From Alligator mississippiensis (Eukaryota > Chordata > Crocodylia > Alligatoridae), in contig NC_081831.1 of assembly GCF_030867095.1 (NCBI RefSeq), positions 42,407,319 to 42,471,318 of the forward strand: 64,000 bases of DNA, read 5' to 3'. Positions 1-11,209 of the stretch are shown here, piece by piece. Position 1 is the stretch's first letter. Each line of letters opens with the position of its first letter. The notes under the pieces were generated by a model, which saw nothing but the letters and a program-made list of their open reading frames with translations, was not told the DNA's origin and made no database searches. The position numbers and the translations under genes were made by a program.

Positions 1-99
1 CCAAAAGCATCTGGTTCTCATCGCTGATTCCATCAGGAGTCAGAGAAGCCATTTTGTTATGAAGAGAACAACTGCTTCCTCAGAGCACCACTTGCTTGA

Positions 100-975
100 G
101 CTAAGGGGGTTGACTAGGTAGGGCTTTTGAATAGGGTCATTAGCATTATAACAGTCATGCTCTTTAAATTTCAATCCCTAGCCTACACAGTTCCAGTTCC
201 TGTAAATAACCCTCCTGTAAAAACTTGGGGTATATGATGACCCCAGAAACTCATCATCCTTCCAGGGGTGCAGAACATAATGCCTAGCAGAACAATGACC
301 GTACCTGCCATGAATTTTCACCTCAGCAAACCCCACAAACCCAGAAGCCAGGGGAAGGAAGGTTGCTGTGAGATACCCCTGCCCTTTTTTTGAACAGGTC
401 CCATTTGCACATCAAAAGCTATGCCTTGAGGCACCAGGAACAGGAAACCAAATTACAGTCCCAATTGTCCGAAGTCTGCAAACACCCTGTTTTTCCATGA
501 CGCGTTCAGTAGGGAAAAAAGGGGTGCTGAGCAGAATGCTGTAATGGCTGATCCCTGGATTAAGGGCTAGGGTGGCAAGTAGCAGGTGATTGTCCTTAAT
601 GGCATTACCATCCCTGCTCTTTGCATTTCAATTCCTACTCATCCCTGTCTTCGCTCCTCCTGTAAAAACTTGGGGAATCTAGTGACCCCAGAAACCCGTC
701 ATCAATCTAGGGGCACAGAACATAGCACATAGCGGAACACTTACCATACCTGCCATGAATTTTCACCGGGGAGGGGGAAAGAAAGGTGGCTGTGAGGTCC
801 CTATGCCCTTTCTTTGAATAGGTCCTATTAGCACATTGAGAGCTATGCCAGCCCTCGAGGCACCAGAAGCAGCAAGTCCCTGCTCTTTGCATTTCAATTC
901 CTAAGCATCCCTATCACCTCCCCTCCTGTAAAAATTTGGGGAGTCTGATGACCCCAGAAACCCATCATCTGCAGA
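100..975. repeat. Imperfect three-unit tandem repeat
   Basis: Three related segments lie head to tail at roughly 140-450, 597-876 and 877-973. Each begins with a block like GCTCTTTGCATTTCAATTCC, followed by CTCCTGTAAAAACTTGGGG and then GACCCCAGAAACCC. The first two also share a stretch around TACCTGCCATGAATTTTCAC and end near a GCTATGCC...GAGGCACCAG block. The third stops after the GACCCCAGAAACCCATCATC block. No open frame of note is present. The units could be pieces of an interspersed element such as an LTR, or a local duplication; the class is not determined. Confidence 0.6.
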
Positions 976-1510
976 AATCCAACAAGCGCTCAAGCACCCA
1001 GTGGTAAAAAGGTGGGCACAGAGGAGAAGACAAACTGGAAGAACCCTGATTCCCACCCCCGGGCATGACCTAGTATACCCCCAGGAACACAGTTCAGAGA
1101 CTGATAGGCCGGACATTGTAGAAGAGGGGAGGGGGAGCATGCTTGAAGGCAGCAAGCCATTAAGAACAATCATTCTGGACAATGGTTGCATCTAGGGGAC
1201 AATTTGGGGCAGACTACAGATTTCAATGATATTCTGTTAGGAAAGGTCACTTGAGCAGATTGGCAGAACTGCCAATACTAAGGCAAAGTTCACACCTGTA
1301 TAGGTATGCATATACTGTAAGTCAGACCTACACGAAAAGGTTCCATACAAATGTCTATATAACTGCTCTCAGCCATGAGCAGAAAGCATCTGGTGATTCT
1401 GATCAAAGCATAGCAAGCCCCCTCTCAGTGACTCACTTTGGTCCCAAAAATATATTTGATGGAGGCACAAAATAAGAAGCAATCTCTGCCGGTCTTGGAG
1501 GAGCAGCCAG
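976..1510. other. Unassigned intergenic DNA
   Basis: I see no gene, RNA or recognisable repeat here. Short open frames occur on both strands but resemble no protein family I know. Confidence 0.5.
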
Positions 1511-2960
1511 ATACATCTCAAATCCATGGCCCCAGCTGGGCCCACAATGAACTGGAGGCTTCGATTGATATTTGCGAGGAATGAAAGGTTCTGGTGCAGC
1601 TGGAAAATCAACAAAATAAGCTAGTCTGTGCATCCGTTGCCAAGCAAATGAAGGAGCGTGGCCACAACCATGACCGGGTCCAGCGCCGCAGCAAAATGAA
1701 GGCCCTGAAATGTGCTTTCTATCAGGCCAAGGACCAGAATTCTCATTCAGAGCCGGACTCACAATAGCCCCATTCTATGATAAGCTGTCCTGCATTCTCA
1801 CGAAGGACGCAGGAGACATTTGCCTCCAATCCTTCGGCACAACAGGGGTGCAGAAGGTCACAGCCTCACCGAGCCCGCAAGAGTCCACAGACTGTCCTGC
1901 CACTGGAGCGGGCAGTGCGATAGGCATCATGCAGCCTTCAGGCCACCAGCTGGAGCCAGGGGACAAGTGCTCATGACAGCTTCAGGACACAGAGAAGCAA
2001 GATGGAGCTGTCTTGACAGTGACCCCACTCTCACCGGGGTCTTTCCTTAATATCCCAGGGGAGGAGGAGGACACATTGGACTCCATGATCATACTGACCC
2101 TGGAATTGTTCTGCACACCAGAAATTCTTGAGACACAAAGATCAGTGTCAGTGCTGGAGATGCCCGAGGTTCTGTGCACGGGGACTTGTAAGTTACAGGG
2201 AAGGGGCATTAGATCAGCTTGGGTGACTAGGGCTTCATGGACCTAGTCCCACTTTTGGGCTAGGGCCAAGCATGGTGTGGCGGGAGGGAGGACTTCCATG
2301 TTGGAAGCAGCAAATCTGTCCACAATGTTTCACATTCATGGGGGTGAACATGCTGGGCCCTCTCTTTAAGTTGCTTGGAAGAGGGGGAGCATTAATTCAT
2401 TTACTGGTAGAAATTTTTGCTGCTGAAAAATGTACAATGATCTCCTTAGCAGACTGTGGAGACATCTGGGTTCCTGCATAATCATCCTTTGCAGGTGGCT
2501 GTCTTAATTTGCCAAGTGGCAGGGATAATGCCTCACAATCGCCAACAGTCAGCTTGGTACAAGGAGTGGGGATGAGATCTTTGACCATCAACACTTTTTT
2601 TCCCAATTCCTGTTACAAGCTACTGCATCTGCTGGAATTTTGGGATGTGCGCCTGAAGCGCAGACACCAGCACGAACTGGAGCTGAGCGAATGCGTGAGC
2701 ACTGCCACAGGCAGCAATGGTCAAGAGAAGGCATGATGGGGGCTTTGGTGGTGGCCTCTGAATCATGAGTATGGGCCATGGATGATTGGCGGGACAAAAT
2801 CCGCGAGGCGTTCCGAAAGATTGACAAGCAAGAGACAGCAGTTCACAGAGACATCACGGCCAGCACAATAAAATTCCTTGAGCTGGCTGATAAGTTCTGT
2901 CAGACTGCCAAGCAGAGCTGGCGACAGGCAGGAGGGAAAATTTAGACAGGAGCTCCTTAA
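1511..2960 (+). pseudogene. Decayed Myb/SANT-like domain gene copy
   Basis: At about 1,535-1,765 the + strand encodes a degenerate trihelix/Myb-SANT-like domain (Myb_DNA-bind_4 type): W-x2-NELEA-x-IDI-x-E, then VCASVAKQMKERGHNHD, then QRRSKMKALKCAFYQAKDQ. These are the first tryptophan, the helix-3 VA-x2-M core and the R-x-K-x-K-x-L-x3-Y tail of that family. Downstream text reading CPFY-like (PFYDKLSCILTKDAG), an acidic stretch near 2,050-2,080 (GEEEDTLDS) and a late helical part (DWRDKIREAFRKIDKQE, 2,780-2,830) fit the linker and C-terminal coiled region of the same proteins. A TGA interrupts the domain (after ICEE) and frames change between the parts, so it is a broken copy. Such proteins are expanded in turtle and crocodilian genomes and are related to accessory proteins of Harbinger-type transposons; which of the two this copy was is not resolved. 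Confidence 0.55.
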
Positions 2961-3198
2961 ACTAATGACCCCAGCCCCCATTCATGAGCAGCTCCCTCCC
3001 CCCCAAGAGCTCCAGAGTCCCCTGTCCGTGTTCAGCCCCAAACCACAGGGACAAGCACTGTGCCTGTGAGCAAGGGGCTCCCTTCCTCTAGCCGAATGAG
3101 GAGAGCACCAGCCTGCTTTAGGGGCCAAGAGGAGGGTGAGACAGAGGGGGCACTGGGAGTGAAAAAGAGCCAATGACGAGTGATGGGTTCTTAGCTGT

Positions 3199-4729
3199 TC
3201 ATAGATTTATAGACGTTAGGGTTGGAAGGGACCTCAATAGATCATCAAGTCCGACTCCCTGCATAAGCAGGAAAGAGTGCTGGGTCTAGATGACCCCAGC
3301 TAGATACTCATCTAACCTCCTCTTGAAGACCCCCAGGGTAGGGGAGAGCACCACCTCCCTTGGGAGCCTGTTCCAGACCTTGGCCACTCGAACTGTGAAG
3401 AAGTTCTTCCTAATGTCCAGTCTAAATCTGCTCTCTGCTAGCTTGTGGCCATTGTTTCTTGTAACCCCCGGGGGCGCCTTGGTGAATAAATACTCACCAA
3501 TTCCCTTCTGTGCCCCCGTGATGAACTTAAAGGCAGCCACAAGGTCACCTCTCAACCTTCTCTTGCGGAGGCTGAAAAGGTCCAGTTTCTCTAGTCTCTC
3601 CTCGTAGGGCTTGGTCTGCAGGCCCTTGACCATACGAGTTGCCCTTCGCTGTACCCTCTCCAGGTTATCCGCATCCTTCTTGAAGTGTGGCGCCCAGAAT
3701 TGCACGCAGTACTCCAACTGCGGTCTGACCAACGCCCTATAGAGGGGAAGTATCACCTCCCTGGACCTATTCGTCATGCATCTGCTGATGCACGATAAAG
3801 TGCCATTGGCTTTTCTGATGGCTTTGTCACACTGCCGGCTCATGTTCATCTTGGAGTCCACTAGGACTCCAAGATCCCTTTCCACCTCTGTGCCACCCAG
3901 CAGGTCATTCCCTAGGCTGTAGGTGTGCTGGACATTTTTCCTCCCTAGGTGCAGCACTTTGCATTTCTCCTTGTTGAACTGCATCCTGTTGTTTTCTACC
4001 CACTTGTGCAACCTATCCAGGTCTGCCTGCAGCTGTTCCCTGCCCTCCGGCGTGTCCACTTCTCCCCATAGCTTCGTGTCATCTGCAAACTTGGACAGAG
4101 TACATTTGACTCCCTCGTCCAAGTCGCTGATGAAGACATTAAAGAGTATCGGTCCAAGGACCGAGCCCTGCGGGACCCCACTGCCCACATCCTTCCAGGT
4201 CGAGACCGACCCATCCACCATGACTCTTTGGGTGCGACCCTCTAGCCAATTCGCCACCCACCGGACTGTGCAGTCATCCACATCACAGCCTCTTAGCTTG
4301 TTCACCAGTATGGGGTGGGATACCATATCGAAGGCCTTCCTGAAGTCTAAGTATATGACATCCACCCCTCCTCCTGTGTCCAGGCGTTTCGTAACCTGGT
4401 CATAGAAAGAGACTAGATTGGTCAGGCACTATCTGCCCGCCACAAACCCGTGCTGGTTTCCCCTCAGCATAATTTGCCCTGCCGGGCTCTCACAAATGTG
4501 AGCCTTGATAATTTTTTCAAAGACTTTACCAAGGATGGAGGTGAGACTGACTGGCCTATACTTGCCCGGGTCCTCCTTCCTCCCCTTTTTGAAAATGGGG
4601 ACCATGTTAGCCCTTTTCCAGTCCTCCGGGACTTGGCCCGTGCGCCACGAGCGTTCGAATATTCCAGCCAGTGGCTCTGCAATGATGTCGGCCAGTGCCT
4701 TCAGCACCCTCAGATGGAGCCCATCCTGT
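3199..4729 (-). mobile_element. CR1 LINE, 5'-truncated, RT nearly open
   Basis: A minus-strand CR1 retrotransposon keeps the reverse transcriptase and C-terminal part of ORF2. The frame 4,365-3,286 (359 codons) starts within MDVIYLDFRKAFDMVSH and contains VPQGSVLGPILF, the catalytic FADDTKLWG box, LHLGRKN, RDLGVLVDSKMNMS, LEYCVQFWAPHFKKD and the terminal FFTVRVAKVWNRLP block. The upstream frame (4,707-4,429) carries VPIFKKG, YRPVSLTSILGKVFEKII and HGFVAGR. The two are the same reading frame, separated by one TAG after FVAGR, where the family usually has a serine codon, so one substitution explains the break. The copy ends at 3,199 with the CR1 3' end (TTCATAGATTTATAGA on the + strand). It is 5'-truncated at about 4,729, as is usual for CR1, and is one of the youngest-looking copies in the window. 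Confidence 0.93.
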
Positions 4730-6517
4730 TAGTAAGCACTGCTATGCTTTAGGAACAAGGGGGGTGGGGCAGAGACACCAGGTGAACCCCAAGAGTGGGC
4801 AGTCATCCCTTCTGGCCAAAAGCACCCCATCACACCTAAACCACACCAGCACCCCATCCAGGGAGCCATCCACCACCTCCACAGCAACCTCCACCCACAA
4901 GACTGATGCCCCACAGATCTCTAAAGCACTAAGTGTACCCAGATTGAAAAAACAAAAACATCCAAAAGTAAAACTTGAATTCAAATACAAATTAATATAA
5001 ATGGAAGAAAATTGAGAGCATGTAACAACTGCAAAGAAATAAATAAAAACAAAGTTTAGTAAAGCCCCCCCAAAAGTCTTTTTCCTCTTAAAGAGTGGTT
5101 TCCTTGTATTCCTGCTGCACCCTGAGTCCCAGCAGAGCAGTGGTATCCCTCTTCCAATAGATGGGAGTGATTACTGCTTGATTCAGCTAGCAAACAATGG
5201 CTGTGCTATAGGGGAAGAAAGAAGATGGGGGGAGTTGCCCCATACTCCCAAACTCACTTTCTTCGCCTCCCCTTACAAGCTATGAAATCTCCTGTGGGAG
5301 ATTTCTCAAAGCCTTCTCTGGGCATACATATGCACTCAGTGCAGCTGAATGTTTAGGGGTCTGGGTGGATATGTCCACAGTCCTCCAGCGACGAACAGTT
5401 GGAGGACAATTGGAAGAGAGATGACAGTTAGCCTGACATGTTCCAACATAGCTCACCTTACCTACCCTATACTTTTATGCTCTCCCCTATTACCATATGC
5501 CCAAGCCCCTTCTTCCCCACTCTGCCTCGCAATGGCAAACTTACCACCGGCTGCACTTCTGCCTCTGGCTCTGGTTCCTGACATTGAAGCAGCTGGGTGG
5601 AGGGCTGGGGTGGAAAACTGGGGTGGGAGGGGTGGATGGAAGTGGCAGAGGGTGGTGAAAAGAGGTTAGGAAGGAGCTGCAGGGCTGGAGCAGGGGGAGC
5701 ATTTGTGGTTGGTCATGGGATCAACACCACTGTCACAATCCAAACAAGAGTGGGGAAGGGCACAAAGACAAGTGGGAGGACAGTGTGGGGGGAGAAGTGG
5801 AGAGGAAGGGGGAATGGGAAGAATCTTGCATCTCTTTGCTGGAGCTGAACTCCTTCTGGATCCCCTGGAATCCATCTCTGGGGTGGGTGGCTGGATGTCC
5901 ACAGTGTGCTGTCTGCATCGGAGAACTCCTGCTCTGAGAGAGGCTTTCAAAGTAGAACATTAAAGTAACCCAGTGAACTTTGGGAAACTATTAAACTCCT
6001 ATTAGGTGTTAATTGCACAGAACAGAGCACACCCAATGGGGCCAGAGCTCACCTCCCCTGTTATTGAAAAAGACTGACTACAAAAAATACCTATCCATGC
6101 ATGACACAACAGCAGGCTAAACAGTGATGCTAAACAGTGACCCATGCGTGAAGACACTGCTCCTGATGGCCTCTGGCCAACACATTGACAGGCTGCCCAG
6201 AAGCCCGTCTGCCCCCTCCCCAGCGTGGGGCTGCCACAAGCCTTGAGTCACTAGGATGAACCAGGAAAAGTGCCCACCCTCCTGGAATTGCCAGTCAGCT
6301 TCGGGGGAGGGGAGAAGGACACAGGGGCTGCCTGCACACCTGAGCCATTTGGGGTCCAGGCAGGGTCAAGCCAGGGAAGGAAGCTTGGGCTGTACCTGTA
6401 GCAAGTCTGTATATCTTATAGGTAAACTTACCCCACTCCAACCTTGTAGTGTCTGTGCAAAGTTTGGACAGCAGACATGCTCCACAAGTGTTGCAACTTT
6501 TGGCACCAGACAGAGGG
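4730..6517. other. Intergenic DNA with local duplications
   Basis: No gene is recognised. The stretch 5,590-5,840 is purine-rich on the + strand. Two blocks recur farther right. 5,963-6,078 (containing CTCCTATTAGGTGTTAA and CACACCCAATGGGGCCAGAG) resembles 6,926-7,051 with its two halves in the other order. 6,349-6,414 (TTTGGGGTCCAGGCAGGGTC) resembles 6,601-6,664. These look like parts of an interspersed or tandem repeat whose class I cannot name. Confidence 0.5.
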
Positions 6518-6600
6518 GTTCATAGTTTCATAGTTTCATAGTAGGTAGGGTAGGAAGGGACCTGGCAGATCATCAAGTCTGACCCCCTGCCACCTGGGAT
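6518..6600 (-). mobile_element. CR1 LINE 3' end fragment
   Basis: TTCATAGTTTCATAGTTTCATAG is followed by GGAAGGGACCTGGCAGATCATCAAGTC, the reverse complement of a CR1 3' terminus. Only the last 80 or so bases of the element are present. Confidence 0.8.
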
Positions 6601-7330
6601 GTTTGGGGACCAGGCAGAGTCAAGCCAGGGAGTGGGGCTTGGGGCACCCATAGCAAATCTGTATTTGAGAAATAGCAGGGGAGGTAATGAATGGTGACAG
6701 ACGTCACTCGCTATTCATAAAGCGGCCATGCTGTAGGTTAGTGACGGGGTTCCCGGAACACTGCTTCTCAGGTTCACATAAAAGCAGTGAGAGAATTAAT
6801 GGCATTATGGGGGACAATCATGCTGCAGACAGCTGAAAAGGCATGTTTTAGAGGTGCAGGATGGTGGGCCACAGAGGTCCCACTCCCAGCAGTATGTATT
6901 TCCTGTAACCACCCCTCCTCTGGCTGGAGCAGAACACACCCAACAGGGCCAGAGATGAATTGTTGTTGCAAAGACTGACAGCTGCCCGGACTTCAAGGGA
7001 ACTTTGTGGCCCCATAAACCTCCTATTAGATGTTAAATGCTCAGAGCAGAAGTCTTCAATAGCATGTTTCACTGTGCAGGACTTTTATAATAGCGTTGAA
7101 GGGATCAGGGGACACCATGTACCGCATTATCCCCAATAACAGAGAAGAGAGCACATACACAGCAGACACTGATCAATCTCTAAAAGAGGGTGGGATCACC
7201 CCAATCTTCCACCACCCAACACACCCTAGGACACCCACTCACCCACCACACCAAGCAAAATAGGAGATGACAAAAAATAAAATGTTTGTTTGACGTATTT
7301 ATTTAACGAAGTAAGAAAAAGAGGTGAATC
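6601..7330. other. Intergenic DNA with repeat echoes
   Basis: No gene is recognised. 6,601-6,664 and 6,926-7,051 are the partners of the duplicated blocks at 6,349-6,414 and 5,963-6,078. The rest, including AT-rich DNA at 7,255-7,325, is unassigned. Confidence 0.5.
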
Positions 7331-7932
7331 ATGGAATCAAAAGACTGGAAGGGACCTACCAGATCATCAAGTCCAGTCCCCTGCCATGGGCAGGAAGTTA
7401 TTGAGCTCAGACGAGCTCAACAAGGGGCTTGTCCAGCCTCATCTTGAACACCTCCAAGGATGGTGACTGTACCACCTCTGCTGGGAGTGTGTTTCAGATT
7501 CTGTAACCCTTACAGAGAAAAAGTTATTTCTTATGTCCAGCCTGAATTTACTCTATTAGCTTATGCCCACTGGTCCTTGTCCTCCCTTGAGGTGCCTTTC
7601 TGAAGAGTTGCTCCCCTAGATCTTGATGCTCACCCCTGGCGTACTTGTAGGTGGCTATTAAGTCACCTGTCAGTCTTCTCTTACTCAGATTGAACAGGCC
7701 CAGTTCCCAGAGTCTCTCCTCATAGGGCCTATCCTCCATTCCCCTAATCATATGGGTGACCCTTCTTTGTACCCTCTCAAGCTTATCCAGATCCTTCTTG
7801 AAGTGCAGTGCCCAGAGCTGGACACAGTACTCCAGCTGCGGCCTCACCAACGCCGAATAGAGAGGGAGGAGCACCTCCCTGGATCTACTAGCAACACATC
7901 AGCTGATGCACACCAGAGTTCTATTTGCCCTG
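7331..7932 (-). mobile_element. CR1 LINE, 5'-truncated
   Basis: On the minus strand the frame 7,874-7,548 encodes [51 protein letters not shown] and [11 protein letters not shown], the standard C-terminal block of CR1 ORF2. The 3' end is at about 7,331 (ATCATGGAATC...GGAAGGGACC). Similarity continues upstream through LVCI to about 7,940, that is, into the target duplication of the neighbouring Tx1-like LINE. This CR1 therefore already occupied the site when the LINE inserted. Confidence 0.88.
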
Positions 7933-7953
7933 CTGGCAACCTAATTGCACTGT
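7933..7953. repeat. Left target-site duplication of Tx1-like LINE
   Basis: CTGGCAACCTAATTGCACTG followed by T recurs at 17,600-17,620 with a single T/C difference in 21 bases. It directly abuts the A-rich 3' tail of the minus-strand LINE, as expected for target-primed reverse transcription. Confidence 0.8.
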
Positions 7954-8099
7954 TTGTTTGGTTTTACTTTTTTTTGAAAAAAAAAATTATATATATTAAG
8001 AAACCCGTGCACCCGTTACAAAGAGCACACCCACTCCCCTGTACCTCTGTGCACCCACCCATTGCCCTTCCCTAACCCAATCACAGTTCCTTAGTCCAG

Positions 8100-8798
8100 G
8101 CCCTAGTTGGGGTTTACAGTCTCAGTTCATTCAGTCCTTGTCGCTGTCAATGTCGCTGTCACTTTTGCTGCTGTTGATCCTGTTTTTTGTCCTTCTCACT
8201 GTCTCCAGGTCCAGTTGCATCGCTGTCCTCTCCATTTTCCTTTTCCACTTCCCCTCCCCAGGAGTCTTTGAACAGCATGTGCCACGTGTGCCTTTTCCAG
8301 GTACAGTTGGTTACATTTTCTCCATCCTCTCCCATCGATTTCCAGTAGTAGGAGTGGAGTTCATTTTAACACAGTCTGTTTCCTTGAGCTCAGTGTGTCT
8401 GTACAACAGAAGGCTTCTGCATTGCCACAGGGCACTCCTGACGCAGGACACAAACTGGTGGAAACAGGTTGTCTGGGACCCCTGATGTTTAGTCAGGTGT
8501 CTGTACAGTGCCGCCTCCCTTGTCATCAGTCTGACTCCTGTCACTTCCTCCAGGAGCCGGCTTACTTTTTCCCATGCTCTTTTGGCATAAGGATAGAGCC
8601 ACAGGAGGTGGTCAATGGTCTCATTCTCACCTCAGCAGCTTGCCTTGGGGCAGCTGGGTCTAGCCTCTCACCTCACTCTGTGCCTCCACACCTTCACTGG
8701 GAGTGTACAGTGAGCTATGAGCCAGTTCAGGTCACTGTGGTCTTTATGGAGGTCCTTGTGGAAGATCCAATCCCAGATGACCTGGCAGTTGTCATCTA
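8100..8798 (-). pseudogene. Tx1-like LINE ORF2 C-terminus (zf-RVT region)
   Basis: Read on the minus strand, the text runs VDDNCQVIWDWIFHKDHSDL, then a stretch with W, C and H residues, ENETIDHLLWLYPYAKRAW, and EKVSRLLEEVTGVRLMTREA. The ETIDHLLW-x-YPYAKRAW block is the hallmark of the zinc-binding region behind the reverse transcriptase of L1/Tx1-type elements, where the usual form is E-x2-x-H-x3-x-CP-x-A-x2-VW. Frame is kept for over 70 codons (8,544-8,311) and then decays. The part upstream of 8,799 is cut off by the retroviral LTR. Confidence 0.65.
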
Positions 8799-8920
8799 CA
8801 ATTTTGTTCTACAGCTGTTACTCTATGGGATAAGAAGGTGTCAGAAATTATTATAAAAGGTTACTGTCTAAACTTGGACTCACTCAATAAGCAAATCACA
8901 CTACATCACTTTGGGATTTG
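8799..8920 (-). repeat. Partial 3' LTR of the endogenous retrovirus
   Basis: 122 bases align without gaps to 16,189-16,310, including AACTTGGACTCAC and GGTGTCAGAAATTAT. The minus strand carries a TATA-like CTTTTATAAT, so this is U3-type sequence. Only the outer part of the LTR is present here; it joins the Tx1-like LINE directly at its left edge. Confidence 0.72.
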
Positions 8921-11209
8921 CTGGGAGGGGCGTTACACAAATCATGTCGGGGGGATTATTGGGCCACCCCCTCCATAAAGTTTTCAAGCCTATTAAAATA
9001 CTATTCACAGGGTACACTGGGGATTGAGCTAAATACTTGGGGCCTTCTGGGTTTACAATTTTTCAAATGGGATGATGTAAGTCTCAGTCTCACATACATC
9101 CACCCCCCAGTCTTGTTGTTAAGAGATGGGCAGTGGACCATGTGTCGTTTGCTACCCCATGCACAACAAAAAAGCATTTTGTATTGTTACACCCCTCCCA
9201 TCATGTGTTTATTGTGTCTCAGTAAACTAACCGTTGGGCTAAAGATGGGTTGGTAGCTCATGGGGCTCTAAGTTGATAGGCTATTCTTTGTGTTTGAGAT
9301 CACTCATTACCTGGGAGAAATGAAGGTTAAGTGAAAGCTGTACTTGGGCGCAAGCAGTGCTCCAGGTTTGATTGGTGTTGGCCTGGAAGGCTGCATGCAT
9401 TAGAAGGTGATTTATTTTTGCTACTTTTCAGCTAATGGTTGCCACTAACTCATCAGTGTATTCTAGGGCCATGTTACCAATTATACCCCCTTTAGTGAGA
9501 AAACTTATGGCTTACTGTATATTTATGATTTCTTGAGTGTTTTTTTAGATTTATTTATGTTTCAAATTCTCATGGCTGAATTGAGCTCATTTTACACATG
9601 GTCTAGGGCATCTCTTTTTTCCCGGGCAATTGGAGGTTGGACTGCAGGTTGGAAAACAGCTGGCTAGGCTCACCGTAGCATGTTTTCTGCCAACTGAGCA
9701 CTCGTAGAGCAGTTGGGAAATGCTGCTTTGACAAATTATTGCTCAGGGTTAAATGTGATGCAAGCATTAAGCAAGAAGGCATTAAGGAGGACTGGAGCTT
9801 TGGTTTGGGACTTCTACCATGGGGTGATATTAGACAAATGGGGTAGTGGATACATCTGTGGTGGCTCCTTCTGAATTAACAACATGCATCTCTGGTTAAC
9901 AGAAAAAACAGCTAGGGGTTTTCTCTGTCGCGTGCTTACTCATCTCCCTTTTCCCCTGGATTGGTAAACTTCTCAGTCAGGTTAATCTATTGGTTTGGGT
10001 GAGTCCCCGTTTGTGTACTTAACTTTACATTGCCCAGGCATGACTATGGCTTTGGTATCTTGCAAAAATGATTCTGGCATGGTGCCCCCTAACGGCTCAG
10101 CCAGGTGTTCTGGGCTGACCAGGGCTGTGCCCTGCAGATTTTCCCAAACTGCTTGGTGATGTGCGGCTACTGTGTATTCAAGTCTGTGATCATGCCCCCC
10201 TTCATTTATACAGCGGGACTACAAAAGGCTCAAAATGTAGGATGTGTTGGCTTCTCATTTCATGGACTACTACTTGACAGCACAGGTGTTATTTTTAAAC
10301 TACTACAGTACTTTACTGTATCTGGAGGATTGGTGTATTTGGTGAGCCGCACACCATTGTGCCAAAGTATTATTGGGCAGGGGAACTAATGGAGCTATTG
10401 TTTTTCATGGAAACAGGGTTGAAGGGTTCAGCTGTTTTCTTGGGCTTTGGGAGGGTGCAGAAATTTGAGCTACAGGCGTGGTAGTGGTAGCAGTTACATC
10501 AGGACCCAGAGTGGGCAGGGTATTTGCAGGCAGAAAGTAACAGCACCAGGGTTATTGTTAGAAACTATAACAATTCCTTCCTGTTTTACACTTGTTTTTC
10601 CCGAGCTTGGCATAGGGGAGAAAACTAAGTAACTACTTTGTTCTACAATAACATTTACAGGTTTCTCCTTGCTAGTCTACAATTTACTGTCCGTGACTTT
10701 CAGGCCAGTTCCGCACTTCTGCAATTGTAGCAGGGCTCTCCCAGTATCCCAGCTTGACTGAGGCTTTGGCAGTGGGTGCAACCCATGGCGTGGGAGCATG
10801 TGAATGTCTCACATTAGTCAAACAGTGACAGACAAGCAGCAGTTTTGTTATGATGGTACTTTACTTTTTCATTGTTAGATGAGGGTGGCGGCATCGCTCT
10901 GGAGTAGGGTTGTGACTCCAGGCTGCCTCCGACACTGCTACGGCTATGCCCGCGGGTGGACCCAATCTGCAGGAACAAGGAAAAACAGAGTCTGGCTTCC
11001 ATTAGATGGATTAGACTTCGACACTCACTATGAATTGTGTGTGTCTCGTGCCATTAACACCCCTTTTCACTTGTCCCCCTGCCAGTGCTTAACTACTACT
11101 TGGTGTCCCTTTCTTCAGCCACTCCTTGGTTGTTCTACTTACTGCAGGCTCATAGCCCCCCCCCCTTGCTAAATGCTTGCTGCATGGGGCTTCCTCTGGG
11201 GTGGGGCCG

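Noticed and set aside
8899-8960. Possible continuation of the LTR match to the right of 8,920
   Set aside because: Similarity to the other LTR stops at 8,920; the pyrimidine-rich CCACCCCCTCC at about 8,961 may be the polypurine tract, but this is too weak to annotate.
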